DNA of 64,000 nt from Mucilaginibacter dorajii (GTDB taxonomy: Bacteria > Bacteroidota > Bacteroidia > Sphingobacteriales > Sphingobacteriaceae), in contig NZ_JANTYS010000017.1 of the NCBI RefSeq assembly GCF_024808255.1, positions 62,001 to 126,000 of the forward strand. Reading direction: 5' to 3'. The stretch's first letter is position 1. Each line of letters starts with the position of its first letter. The position numbers and the translations under genes were made by a program. Shown here piece by piece: positions 1 through 6,824 of this stretch. The notes under the pieces are model-generated. The model ran no database searches. It had not been told where the DNA came from and saw only the letters and a program-made list of their open reading frames with translations.

Positions 1-2
1 TT

Positions 3-371
3 GAAGCGCGGGAACTTGTACATTCATCAAAGGATAAAGAATTTATTGATAAACTATTGGCCATCATCGACAAAGAGCTTAGCAACCCCGATCTGGATGT
101 TGACAGCCTTTGCGAATCCATTGGCATGAGCCGCACCAAACTTTACCATAAAATTAAAGAGATCTCCGGCCAGGCCCCAAACGAGTTTATCAGGAGCATC
201 CGGCTAAAAAAGGCCATTGAGATTATGACCCATGAGGATGTATTGCTTACCGAAGTGATATACCGGGTAGGCATCCAAACCCAATCATACTTTACCAAAG
301 CTTTTAAAAAGGAATTCGGAAAAACACCCACGCAGTTTTTGCAGGAGCTTTCAACAGAGAGTGGAAAATAG
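3..371 (+). CDS. AraC-type DNA-binding domain, C-terminal part of a truncated regulator
   Basis: The reading frame is open from the first bases of the window, so this is the C-terminal 122 residues of a longer protein whose start lies upstream; the internal TTG at 57 is not a credible start. The visible part is a complete AraC/XylS double helix-turn-helix (SIGMSRTKLYHKIKEISG, then IYRVGIQTQSYFTKAFKKEF and GKTP). The segment before it (DKLLAIIDKELSNPDLDVDSL) is typical of hybrid two-component sensors of Bacteroidota, where a histidine kinase, receiver and AraC domain lie in one chain. A free AraC regulator is also possible because the kinase part is not visible. The DNA-binding role is secure; the sensor architecture is inference. 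Confidence 0.85.
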   Translation, partial: EARELVHSSKDKEFIDKLLAIIDKELSNPDLDVDSLCESIGMSRTKLYHKIKEISGQAPNEFIRSIRLKKAIEIMTHEDVLLTEVIYRVGIQTQSYFTKAFKKEFGKTPTQFLQELSTESGK

Positions 372-402
372 CGGGGCAATCGCTTTTAAAGATTTGCATA
401 GC

Positions 403-566
403 AAAAGGTAGCTCCTATGGAGCAAAAAAGCATAAATTACTTGTTCTACAAATAGGTAGCCGCTATGCGGCACTCTTCCCGCTTATTAAATATTCGATGC
501 CGCATAGCGGCTACCTGTTTGTAGAAAGAAAGAACCAGGCAAGATGCCGCATAGCGGCTACCTATT
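403..566. repeat. Intergenic palindromic repeat cluster (GGTAGCCGCTATGCGGC family)
   Basis: The 372-694 gap carries no gene. It holds a near-perfect inverted repeat: positions 446-472 pair with 498-524, 26 of 27 bases, with core GGTAGCCGCTATGCGGC. A third partial copy lies at 545-566 and a diverged half copy (GGTAGCTCCTATGGAGC) at about 405-421. Copies in both orientations around a short spacer fit a dispersed REP/BIME-like element. Downstream of the regulator it could fold in RNA and protect or end a transcript. No transposase belonging to it is visible nearby. Confidence 0.75.
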
Positions 567-694
567 GCGCTCATTGAATGATGTTGCCTTATGCCAAAAT
601 GTTAAACGCGATTTCCATGCGGAAAGTAGCAGCAGATTGAAACATTAGGGAATTTTTCCTAAAAATAGCGGGAAATAACGAGTGGTAAGATATC

Positions 695-1060
695 CTATCC
701 AAAAAATTCGCCAAAATGCCACAAAATGCCCGATGGATCATGCAAAAAGCACTCTTTGCCCCATTGTTCTACCCGTATCGGGCTTAGTTTTACGTTTTTA
801 TAACGGGCGGTAAGGTTTAAGGCTCCAAGCTCTTTCCAATACCGGTCAACATCATCTACCTCTAAAAAGATCATGGTATTATCTACCCAATCTTTCACGT
901 AGGCATCCTGTAAATAAAACGCTATTGCCCCTGTTTTAAAAACCGACATATTATGCGTTAAAACAGTTTCTTCAAAACCCAGGTCGCGGTAAAAACCGCG
1001 GGAAGTTTCAAAGTCTTTAGCACCAATAAATGGCCTTATCGATTTAGCTTTATGTTTCAT
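695..1060 (-). CDS. VOC-family (glyoxalase/bleomycin-resistance fold) protein
   Basis: This is a small single-domain protein of the vicinal oxygen chelate superfamily: IRPFIGAKDFETSRGFYRDL at the N-terminus, FYLQDAYVKDW and MIFLEVDDVDRYW in the middle, and FLHDPSGILWHFGEF at the C-terminus. These give the paired beta-alpha-beta-beta-beta pattern of the fold. I chose the ATG at 1060 because the conserved domain begins right after it; an in-frame ATG at 1087 would add nine residues that fit nothing. Members bind a divalent metal or sequester small molecules, and sequence alone does not give the substrate. It stands alone, flanked by repeats. The exact biochemical role is unknown. Confidence 0.75.
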   Translation of the reverse strand: MKHKAKSIRPFIGAKDFETSRGFYRDLGFEETVLTHNMSVFKTGAIAFYLQDAYVKDWVDNTMIFLEVDDVDRYWKELGALNLTARYKNVKLSPIRVEQWGKECFLHDPSGILWHFGEFFG

Positions 1061-1146
1061 AATACTGTGTTTAGCAACTGTTGGCAAAGCCTGGGATAAG
1101 CTATGCTAATGTATATATTATTCAAAGATGCTTTTTAAATTCTTTT

Positions 1147-1279
1147 GTAGAGACGCAATATTTTGCGTCTCCCGCATGCAAATCGTATTTGCAAGTCAGA
1201 TTATTTAAATCGAATATGTAAATCGCGTTAGCAAAGCCGCCCTGTATAGCGGGAGACGCAAAATATTGCGTCTCTATAT
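1147..1279. repeat. GAGACGC palindromic repeat, copy A
   Basis: Two outward arms, each itself a palindrome (GAGACGCAATATTTTGCGTCTC), bracket an internal part with GCATGCAAATC and TTTGCAAG motifs. Positions 1147-1175 are the reverse complement of 1249-1277 with few changes. The same element recurs at about 23867, 27881, 54182 and 54881, the last two flanking a REP-type transposase gene. The small reverse-strand reading frame through it is an artefact of the repeat. Confidence 0.85.
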
Positions 1280-1374
1280 AAAACAAATTTAAACCCATTA
1301 TCATCTATTCTTCCCTACCCCTTTAAACACTAATGATAGATGTTTGTTCTTGTAGTAAACAATACCCCATCACC

Positions 1375-1728
1375 CTACATCTTTAAACTCAAAGGATTGG
1401 GGTAATTATCGCTTTGGTCTTCGGCTACATTATCAAGGCATTTAAAGTCTTTTTCAATAAGCAGGTACATCTGGCTGTTGTTGTTTTCATAGCCTACCCT
1501 ATCTGTGCTTGTCCACTCAATGGCCATAGCAGCAGGCATATACATGGTGATAGTATTATCATTAAATTCTGCCGTTAAAACGTTGGTTTTTGAACGTTGC
1601 AGTGCGTATTTAAATACCTGCGCACCAAAACAGCTGGTTTCTTCCAGGTAGCCGTCCCTGTCAAAGTTTTCCACATCGGTTTTTGTTAAGCGATAGCGTA
1701 ATGAATTGCCTTTGATCCTGATTTTCAT
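1375..1728 (-). CDS. Small uncharacterised protein next to cobA
   Basis: This is a 117-residue soluble protein with no signal peptide or membrane segment. It starts MKIRIKGNSLRYRLTKTDVE and contains FGAQVFKYALQR and YLLIEKDFKCLD. I believe it belongs to a small conserved family of unknown function in Bacteroidota, the one I recall as DUF7009; this is from memory and unchecked. It lies 8 bases downstream of cobA on the same strand, so the two are probably co-transcribed, with cobA first. That hints at a link to siroheme or nitrite metabolism, but nothing in the sequence defines an activity. A conserved C-terminal stretch rich in Asp, Asn and Pro follows LDNVAEDQ. Confidence 0.7.
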   Translation of the reverse strand: MKIRIKGNSLRYRLTKTDVENFDRDGYLEETSCFGAQVFKYALQRSKTNVLTAEFNDNTITMYMPAAMAIEWTSTDRVGYENNNSQMYLLIEKDFKCLDNVAEDQSDNYPNPLSLKM

Positions 1729-1736
1729 AGCTTTTT

Positions 1737-2465
1737 TTAATTTTTAACGTTCACCACATCGCCTATAATAATAATGGCGGGATAAGTAAGCTGATGGTCG
1801 GCAGCAATGGTAACCAGGTCTTTCGCCTTTCCCTTTGCCGATTTTTGATTAGGTAACGACGCATGTTGTATAATAGCCGCCGGGGTATCGCCTTTACCGG
1901 CTTTTACATAGGCCAGCGCAATCTCGGCCAGTTTTTTCATCCCCATATATATAACAACCGTTGCGTTGCTGTGCATGGCGCAGGTTAAATCGGCAGATAG
2001 GCTGCCGTCCTTTTTGGTACCGGTAACCATCCAAACACTTTCACTCACCAGGCGGTGCGTTAAAGGAATATCTTCCAGCCCTGATGCCTGCATGCTGGTT
2101 ACCCCCGGTATATAATGTGTGGTGATACCCTGCTGGCGGGCGTAAAGGATCTCTTCAAAGCCACGGCCAAATATAAACGGATCACCGCCTTTTAGCCTTA
2201 CCACATTACCTTTAGTAAAAGCATAATGCTTTATCATTTCATGAATGGTTTCCTGGGGGGTATAATCGCCATAGGGTTGTTTGCCAACATAAACTTTTTC
2301 GCAATCCGGGCGGCTAATGGCCAGCAACTCCTTATTGGCTAGGTTATCATATAATATCACATTTGCCTGCTGTAATACCTTATATCCCTTCATTGTCATC
2401 AGCTCAGGGTCGCCCGGACCAGCCCCAAGTACAAAAAGTTCAGGATTTTGTATGTTTTTTTGCAT
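1737..2465 (-). CDS. cobA: Uroporphyrinogen-III C-methyltransferase (SUMT)
   Basis: It methylates uroporphyrinogen III twice with S-adenosylmethionine to give precorrin-2, the branch-point precursor of siroheme and cobalamin. The N-terminal loop VLGAGPGDPELMTMKGYKVL, the conserved VILYDNL, VVRLKGGDPFIFGRG with the SAM-binding GGDP motif, and VTSMQASG and PLTHR are all present. The 242 residues match the single-domain SUMT family, without the CysG dehydrogenase/ferrochelatase domain, so siroheme synthesis must be completed by another protein. It is divergent from nirB across an AT-rich gap, which fits supply of siroheme for NirB. The ATG at 2465 is used; a small unknown gene follows 8 bases downstream. 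Confidence 0.93.
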   Translation of the reverse strand: MQKNIQNPELFVLGAGPGDPELMTMKGYKVLQQANVILYDNLANKELLAISRPDCEKVYVGKQPYGDYTPQETIHEMIKHYAFTKGNVVRLKGGDPFIFGRGFEEILYARQQGITTHYIPGVTSMQASGLEDIPLTHRLVSESVWMVTGTKKDGSLSADLTCAMHSNATVVIYMGMKKLAEIALAYVKAGKGDTPAAIIQHASLPNQKSAKGKAKDLVTIAADHQLTYPAIIIIGDVVNVKN

Positions 2466-2752
2466 ATTTTTAAAATTAACGTCAAAAAATCAAGTTATGA
2501 GTCATTTTATTTTAGTGATTTTATAAAAATGACAAAATCAATAACATTTAAACATTAAAATAATGATATAAATTATATTAATAACACTAATTTATGAAAT
2601 AAAACACCAATAAACATGATTTATTTAATATAAAACTAAAATTAAATTTTTATTTGATGTTTTTTTGAGTTATAATTGTGATATAAATGAAATCAGGGTC
2701 GCATTTGATTCATTTTAGTTTGAAATTGCTTTAACACTTAAAAAATTCCGAC
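2466..2752. other. AT-rich divergent control region between cobA and nirB
   Basis: This 287-base gap is very AT-rich and has no gene. It holds a dyad with 8-base arms, GTCATTTT at 2501-2508 and AAAATGAC at 2526-2533, near the cobA side. On the nirB side lies the hairpin-plus-block leader described separately. I found no convincing promoter of the TTTG/TAnnTTTG type for either gene, although several half matches exist. Confidence 0.55.
2685..2736 (+). promoter_or_regulatory. nirB leader: hairpin with GGTCGCAT loop plus conserved GCTTTAACA block
   Basis: Positions 2685-2696 (AAATGAAATCAG) pair with 2705-2715 through about 11 base pairs with one bulged A and a closing G-T wobble, leaving the 8-base loop GGTCGCAT at 2697-2704. 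Twelve bases after the hairpin comes GCTTTAACA (2728-2736), and the nirB start follows 16 bases later. The outer-membrane channel gene at 6825 has the same loop on a different stem, then the same block, in the same order. Conserved loop and changed stem point to an RNA element; what reads it is unknown. Confidence 0.6.
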
Positions 2753-5248
2753 ATGTCAAAACCAACCATCATTGTTGTTGGCAACGGTATGGTAGGTTAC
2801 AAGTTTTGCGAAAAACTTTTAGCCCGATCATCACAGTTCCAAATAATTGTTTTTGGCGAAGAGCCCCGTCACGCTTATGACAGGGTACATCTTAGCGAGT
2901 ATTTTAACGGCAAAACAGCCGACGATCTATCGCTTTCCACATTATCGTGGTATGCTGATAACGACATCGCGCTACACCTTGACGACCCTATCCAGGAAAT
3001 AAATCGCGGCGAAAAAACCATCCACTCCTTAAAAGGCATTACCCTTAAATACGACTACCTGGTTTTAGCCACCGGCTCATCGGCTTTTGTGCCCGATATT
3101 CCGGGGATTGAAAAAGAAGGCGTATTTGTATACCGCACCATTGAAGACCTGGAATTGATAAAAGCCTGCGCCGCCAATGCAAAATGCGGCGCGGTAATGG
3201 GCGGCGGCCTGCTTGGCCTGGAGGCCGCCAAAGCTTTAATAGATTTGGGCATTACAGAAACCCATGTAATTGAGTTTGCACCACGACTGATGCCGCGGCA
3301 AATAGATTCGGCAGGGAGCAGCATGCTGCAAATGAAACTCAGTCAGCTTGGTTTACATATCCATTTAAATAAAAGCACCGCGGCCATTGTTGGCGATAAA
3401 AAGATTAGCTCATTAAAATTCAATGACGATAGCCTGCTGACAGTTGATATGCTGGTAATATCTGCCGGCATCCGCCCGCGCGATGAACTGGCCAAACTGG
3501 CCGGCCTGCACGTAGGCACCCGCGGCGGCATTATGGTGAACGAAAAAATGCAAACCAGCGATGAGCACATTTACGCCATTGGTGAATGTGCTTTATACGA
3601 GGGAATGATATATGGTTTGATTGCGCCCGGTTATGAGATGGCTGATGTAGCAGCCGCTCATTTAACCGCGGCCGATAAAGGTTTTTACGGGTACGATATG
3701 AGCACCAAGCTAAAGCTCATTGGGGTTGATGTAGCCAGCTTTGGCGACGCGTTTATTACCGAGCCCGATTGCCGCACCATTTTATTTGAAGACACCCACA
3801 AAGGCATCTACAAACGCATTAACATTACCAATGACGGAAAAAACCTGTTAGGCGGTATTTTAATTGGTGATGCAGAAGCTTATAATATGCTACTGCAAAC
3901 CGTTAATAATAAAATTGTACTTCCGCCCGATCCTGAAGATCTGATCTTAGGGTCAAGAGGCGGCGAGGCAAGCGCCGGCGCGGGTGTAATGAGTTTGCCA
4001 GATGACGCGCTCATCTGCTCATGTGAGGCGGTTACCAAGGGGGCTATTTGCTCGGCGGTGAACGATGGTGGCGTAACCAACGTCGATGGCATGAAAAAAT
4101 GCACTAAGGCCGGTACGGGTTGTGGCGGTTGCGTGCCGTTGGTGAAGGATTTGATTGCCGGCACTATGAAGGCAAATGGCCAATATGTTAAAAATGTTAT
4201 CTGCGAACATTTTGATTACTCGCGCCAGGAGTTGTTTGACCTGGTAAAAATAGGCGGCTTAAAAAACTACGATCTGGTACTTGATCATTATGGCAAAGGC
4301 GATGGTTGCGAAGTTTGCAAGCCGGTTGTTGCCAGCATCCTATCCAGCTTATGGAATGATGTTATTGTAAAACAGGAGGTGATACAGGATAGCAACGATC
4401 GCTTTTTGGCCAATATTCAAAAAGGCGGCACCTATTCGGTAGTGCCACGTATTCCCGGGGGCGAGATTACGCCCGACAAGCTCATTGTAATTGGGCAGGT
4501 GGCCAAACGCTACGGCCTATATACCAAAATAACCGGCGGACAACGTATTGATATGTTTGGTGCGCATCTAAGCGATCTGCCTTTAATTTGGGAAGAGCTT
4601 ATTGATGCCGGCTTTGAAAGTGGCCATGCCTACGGCAAAGCGTTACGTACCGTAAAAAGTTGCGTAGGCAGCACCTGGTGCAGGTTTGGCTTACATGATA
4701 GCGTAACATTTGCCATTGAGATAGAAGACAGATACAAAGGCATCCGCGCCCCGCACAAAATAAAAGGCGGTGTTAGCGGCTGTGTACGCGAATGCGCCGA
4801 AGCGCAATCAAAAGACTTTGGCATTATAGCCACAGAAAAAGGCTGGAATTTATATGTATGCGGTAATGGCGGCTCCAAACCACAACACGCCCAGCTATTG
4901 GCTACAGATATTGACAAAGAAACACTGGTAAAATACCTGGATAGGTTCCTGATGTTTTATATTAAAACCGCCGATCAGCTAACCCGCACCGCAACCTGGC
5001 TCAACAAACTGGATGGCGGCATGAGCTACCTTAAAAACGTAATTGTAAACGATAGCCTGGGCCTGGGCGAACAACTGGAGGAAGAAATGCAAACACTGGT
5101 AAACACCTACCACTGCGAGTGGAAAGAGGCGGTAAACAACCCGGCCATGCGCAAGCGTTTTGCCCACTTCATAAACGCCCCTGAAGAAAAAGACCCTACC
5201 GCACGGTTTGAGCCAATGCGCGAGCAGGTGAAGGCCAAAGAGTGGTAG
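2753..5248 (+). CDS. nirB: NAD(P)H nitrite reductase, large subunit
   Basis: This is the cytoplasmic six-electron reduction of nitrite to ammonium. The 831 residues show, in order, an FAD/NAD(P)H oxidoreductase (VVGNGMVGYKF at the start, VMGGGLLGLEAAKAL near residue 145), a BFD-like [2Fe-2S] motif (LICSCEAV to GTGCGGC), a second BFD-like segment (GDGCEVCKP), and the nitrite/sulfite reductase ferredoxin and haem domains. The siroheme-[4Fe-4S] cysteines are intact: C637 and C643 (CVGSTWC), C677 and C681 (CVREC). Length and order match NirB of assimilatory systems. nirD follows after 91 bases, with a stable hairpin between them. It is probably controlled by its structured leader and a nitrate- or redox-responsive regulator. 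Confidence 0.96.
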   Translation: MSKPTIIVVGNGMVGYKFCEKLLARSSQFQIIVFGEEPRHAYDRVHLSEYFNGKTADDLSLSTLSWYADNDIALHLDDPIQEINRGEKTIHSLKGITLKYDYLVLATGSSAFVPDIPGIEKEGVFVYRTIEDLELIKACAANAKCGAVMGGGLLGLEAAKALIDLGITETHVIEFAPRLMPRQIDSAGSSMLQMKLSQLGLHIHLNKSTAAIVGDKKISSLKFNDDSLLTVDMLVISAGIRPRDELAKLAGLHVGTRGGIMVNEKMQTSDEHIYAIGECALYEGMIYGLIAPGYEMADVAAAHLTAADKGFYGYDMSTKLKLIGVDVASFGDAFITEPDCRTILFEDTHKGIYKRINITNDGKNLLGGILIGDAEAYNMLLQTVNNKIVLPPDPEDLILGSRGGEASAGAGVMSLPDDALICSCEAVTKGAICSAVNDGGVTNVDGMKKCTKAGTGCGGCVPLVKDLIAGTMKANGQYVKNVICEHFDYSRQELFDLVKIGGLKNYDLVLDHYGKGDGCEVCKPVVASILSSLWNDVIVKQEVIQDSNDRFLANIQKGGTYSVVPRIPGGEITPDKLIVIGQVAKRYGLYTKITGGQRIDMFGAHLSDLPLIWEELIDAGFESGHAYGKALRTVKSCVGSTWCRFGLHDSVTFAIEIEDRYKGIRAPHKIKGGVSGCVRECAEAQSKDFGIIATEKGWNLYVCGNGGSKPQHAQLLATDIDKETLVKYLDRFLMFYIKTADQLTRTATWLNKLDGGMSYLKNVIVNDSLGLGEQLEEEMQTLVNTYHCEWKEAVNNPAMRKRFAHFINAPEEKDPTARFEPMREQVKAKEW

Positions 5249-5290
5249 GTTTTAAATTCAAAAGTTAAAAATCAAAATTCAAAAAAGGAA

Positions 5291-5322
5291 CATGCGAGCT
5301 ATCTTAGAGAGGTGCTCGCATG
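5291..5322 (+). promoter_or_regulatory. Intercistronic hairpin between nirB and nirD
   Basis: CATGCGAGC (5291-5299) pairs perfectly with GCTCGCATG (5314-5322) around a 14-base loop containing AGAGAGGT. There is no U-tract after it, so it is not a classical terminator. It may stabilise the nirB 3' end or modulate nirD expression. The dyad is seen directly; the role is inference. Confidence 0.5.
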
Positions 5323-5339
5323 CTTAAATCAATTACAAC

Positions 5340-5690
5340 ATGGAAACAGTTATAGCAACAGAATGGATCATGGCATGTTATGTTGATGACGTACCTGAAA
5401 ACGGAGGCTCATGTATTAAACATGGCGATGAACAAATAGCGATATTTAATTTTGCCCGCCGTAATGAGTGGTATGCAACTCAAAACCTTTGTCCGCATAA
5501 ACAGCAAATGGCAATTTCTCGTGGGATGATAGGCAGCACCGGCGAAAATTGCGAACCAAAGGTAGCATGCCCTTTTCACAAAAAAGCATTCTCTTTACTT
5601 ACCGGTGAGTGTATTGGCGAAGAAGAACTGACCATCAAAACCTACCCCGTAAAAATAACCGACGGGATGGTGTTTATCGGTATTGCTTAA
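5340..5690 (+). CDS. nirD: Nitrite reductase small subunit, Rieske-type
   Basis: This 116-residue partner of NirB has the Rieske-like fold. Unlike E. coli NirD, which as I recall lacks cluster ligands, this protein keeps the pattern CPH (C51, H53) and CPFH (C77, H80), so it could carry a [2Fe-2S] Rieske cluster and pass electrons. The surrounding motifs RNEWYATQNLCPH, ISRGMIG and ACPFHKKAFSLLTGECI fit the family. It is transcribed in the same direction as nirB and ends 4 bases inside the 3' end of the convergent Crp/Fnr gene. Confidence 0.92.
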   Translation: METVIATEWIMACYVDDVPENGGSCIKHGDEQIAIFNFARRNEWYATQNLCPHKQQMAISRGMIGSTGENCEPKVACPFHKKAFSLLTGECIGEEELTIKTYPVKITDGMVFIGIA

Positions 5691-6385
5691 TTAAGACTGG
5701 CTTCCTGGGCAAGTGCAAATAATTTATCATTATCAACAATGCATATCTTTTTTCCATTGGTGGTAACTATATTTTCCTGTAAAAGCTCATTCACTACCCT
5801 AAAAACAGTTTCGTAGGTTGCACCGGCAAACGACGCAAGATCCTGCCGGGTAAGTTCAATATCTATATGACCTTCCTGGTTAATACCAAACTGATCTTTT
5901 AAGGCAAGCAAAGCATGAGCGACCCTGCCTTTTACCGGCATATGCGCCAGGTTGCGCATCTTATTTTCTGCTTCATGAAGCTCATCGGCAAAAAACAACA
6001 TGAGCTGATAAGTGAATTGAGGATTAACTTTTAGTGTAGCCTCAAAAAACTCCATATCTATATAGCATATAATGCCGGCCTCTAAGGCGGTGGCCGAAAT
6101 GGGATAATGCGTTGCATGCTTGCCCAATACCCGGTGACCAAATATAGCGCCCTTGTTTGCAAAACGAATGATCAACTCTTTATCCGCTCCCCATTTTTTG
6201 TGAACCTTTACGTTACCCTCATACACAAAGTAAATTCCCGTAACCGGATCGCCTTCGCTGAAAATAACCTGCCCTTTTTTAACGGAAAAGTTTTTTTTGT
6301 TGGCAGCAACGGCCGGCAACCACTCTTTAATGCAGCTTTTGCATAAAAAACAAGTCTGATTATCGCACTGAGCGTTTTTTTTCAT
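5687..6385 (-). CDS. Crp/Fnr-family regulator with N-terminal cysteine cluster
   Basis: The 232 residues comprise a cyclic-nucleotide-type beta-roll (about 30-150: FSVKKGQVIFSEGDPVTGIY, YEGNVKVHK) and a C-terminal winged helix (RQDLASFAGATYETVFRVVN) that binds DNA. The first 18 residues contain C7, C12, C15 and C18 (CDNQTC, FLCKSC), a spacing resembling the Fnr iron-sulfur region but tighter, so an Fe-S or redox/NO-sensing role is plausible. It lies inside the nitrate/nitrite cluster, convergent with nirD and divergent from the channel gene, and is the obvious candidate regulator. The effector is unproven. Confidence 0.88.
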   Translation of the reverse strand: MKKNAQCDNQTCFLCKSCIKEWLPAVAANKKNFSVKKGQVIFSEGDPVTGIYFVYEGNVKVHKKWGADKELIIRFANKGAIFGHRVLGKHATHYPISATALEAGIICYIDMEFFEATLKVNPQFTYQLMLFFADELHEAENKMRNLAHMPVKGRVAHALLALKDQFGINQEGHIDIELTRQDLASFAGATYETVFRVVNELLQENIVTTNGKKICIVDNDKLFALAQEASLN

Positions 6386-6404
6386 TTTTTAGATCCAGAT
6401 TCTC

Positions 6405-6451
6405 TGATTTTTTAATAAAATCAAAGATATAAATTATATTTTTTACTCAAT
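6405..6451 (-). promoter_or_regulatory. Probable promoter and operator dyad of the Crp/Fnr gene
   Basis: Read on the reverse strand, ATTG, 18 bases and TATCTTTG (forward 6422-6429) match the Bacteroidota -33/-7 consensus, placing the start about 30 bases before the ATG at 6385. A 19-base dyad TGATTTT-N5-AAAATCA (6405-6423) overlaps the expected start site and resembles an Fnr-type TGAT/ATCA site with wider spacing. That suggests autoregulation. Confidence 0.5.
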
Positions 6452-6608
6452 TGAGGGAATTTTTCTATTTACAATTCAATTGTTTTTGAATTTAAGCCGG
6501 CTTTATTACAAAATATTCATTTTAAATCAAGTAAAAAATTATCAAAAACATATTTTGGTAATTTTTATAGATGTAAAATTGAGTTTTTGTTAAAAAATAG
6601 AGATTTAC

Positions 6609-6679
6609 ATGATTTTAATCATAAAAATTAACTTTAAAACTACATTATTTGCACTTAATCATTAAATAAGTTATATTTA
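6609..6679 (+). promoter_or_regulatory. Probable promoter of the channel/transporter genes with Fnr-like site
   Basis: TTTG at 6648-6651, a 20-base spacer and TATATTTA at 6672-6679 resemble the TTTG-N20-TAnnTTTG promoter and predict a start near 6686. That leaves a leader of about 139 bases before the ATG at 6825. Upstream, ATGATTTTAATCAT (6609-6622) is a perfect dyad of the TGAT-N4-ATCA type recognised by Fnr-like proteins, centred about 70 bases before the predicted start. Confidence 0.5.
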
Positions 6680-6746
6680 TGGTAATTAAATGAATAATTA
6701 AATTAAAAAGATACAGCCTATGATGAAAATCAAAAAATTATAAAAA

Positions 6747-6806
6747 AAGCCCTGCCGGGAGGTCGCATTCCCAGACAGGGTTAAACAGTTTTTAATCGCT
6801 TTAACA
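6747..6806 (+). promoter_or_regulatory. Channel-gene leader: GC-rich hairpin with GGTCGCAT loop plus GCTTTAACA block
   Basis: The stem AAGCCCTG...GGGA (6747-6760) pairs with TCCC...CAGGGTT (6769-6782), with a small internal loop, and closes the 8-base loop GGTCGCAT (6761-6768). Fifteen bases later comes GCTTTAACA (6798-6806), then the ATG at 6825. The loop, the block and their order match the nirB leader, although the stem there is AT-rich. In the block, 18 of 21 bases agree between the two leaders (AAT-y-GCTTTAACA to TAAAAA). Confidence 0.6.
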
Positions 6807-6824
6807 AATAAAAAACCAACTCAA

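Noticed and set aside
1122-1304. Reverse-strand small reading frame
   Set aside because: It lies almost entirely inside palindromic repeat copy A; its residues are repeat translation.
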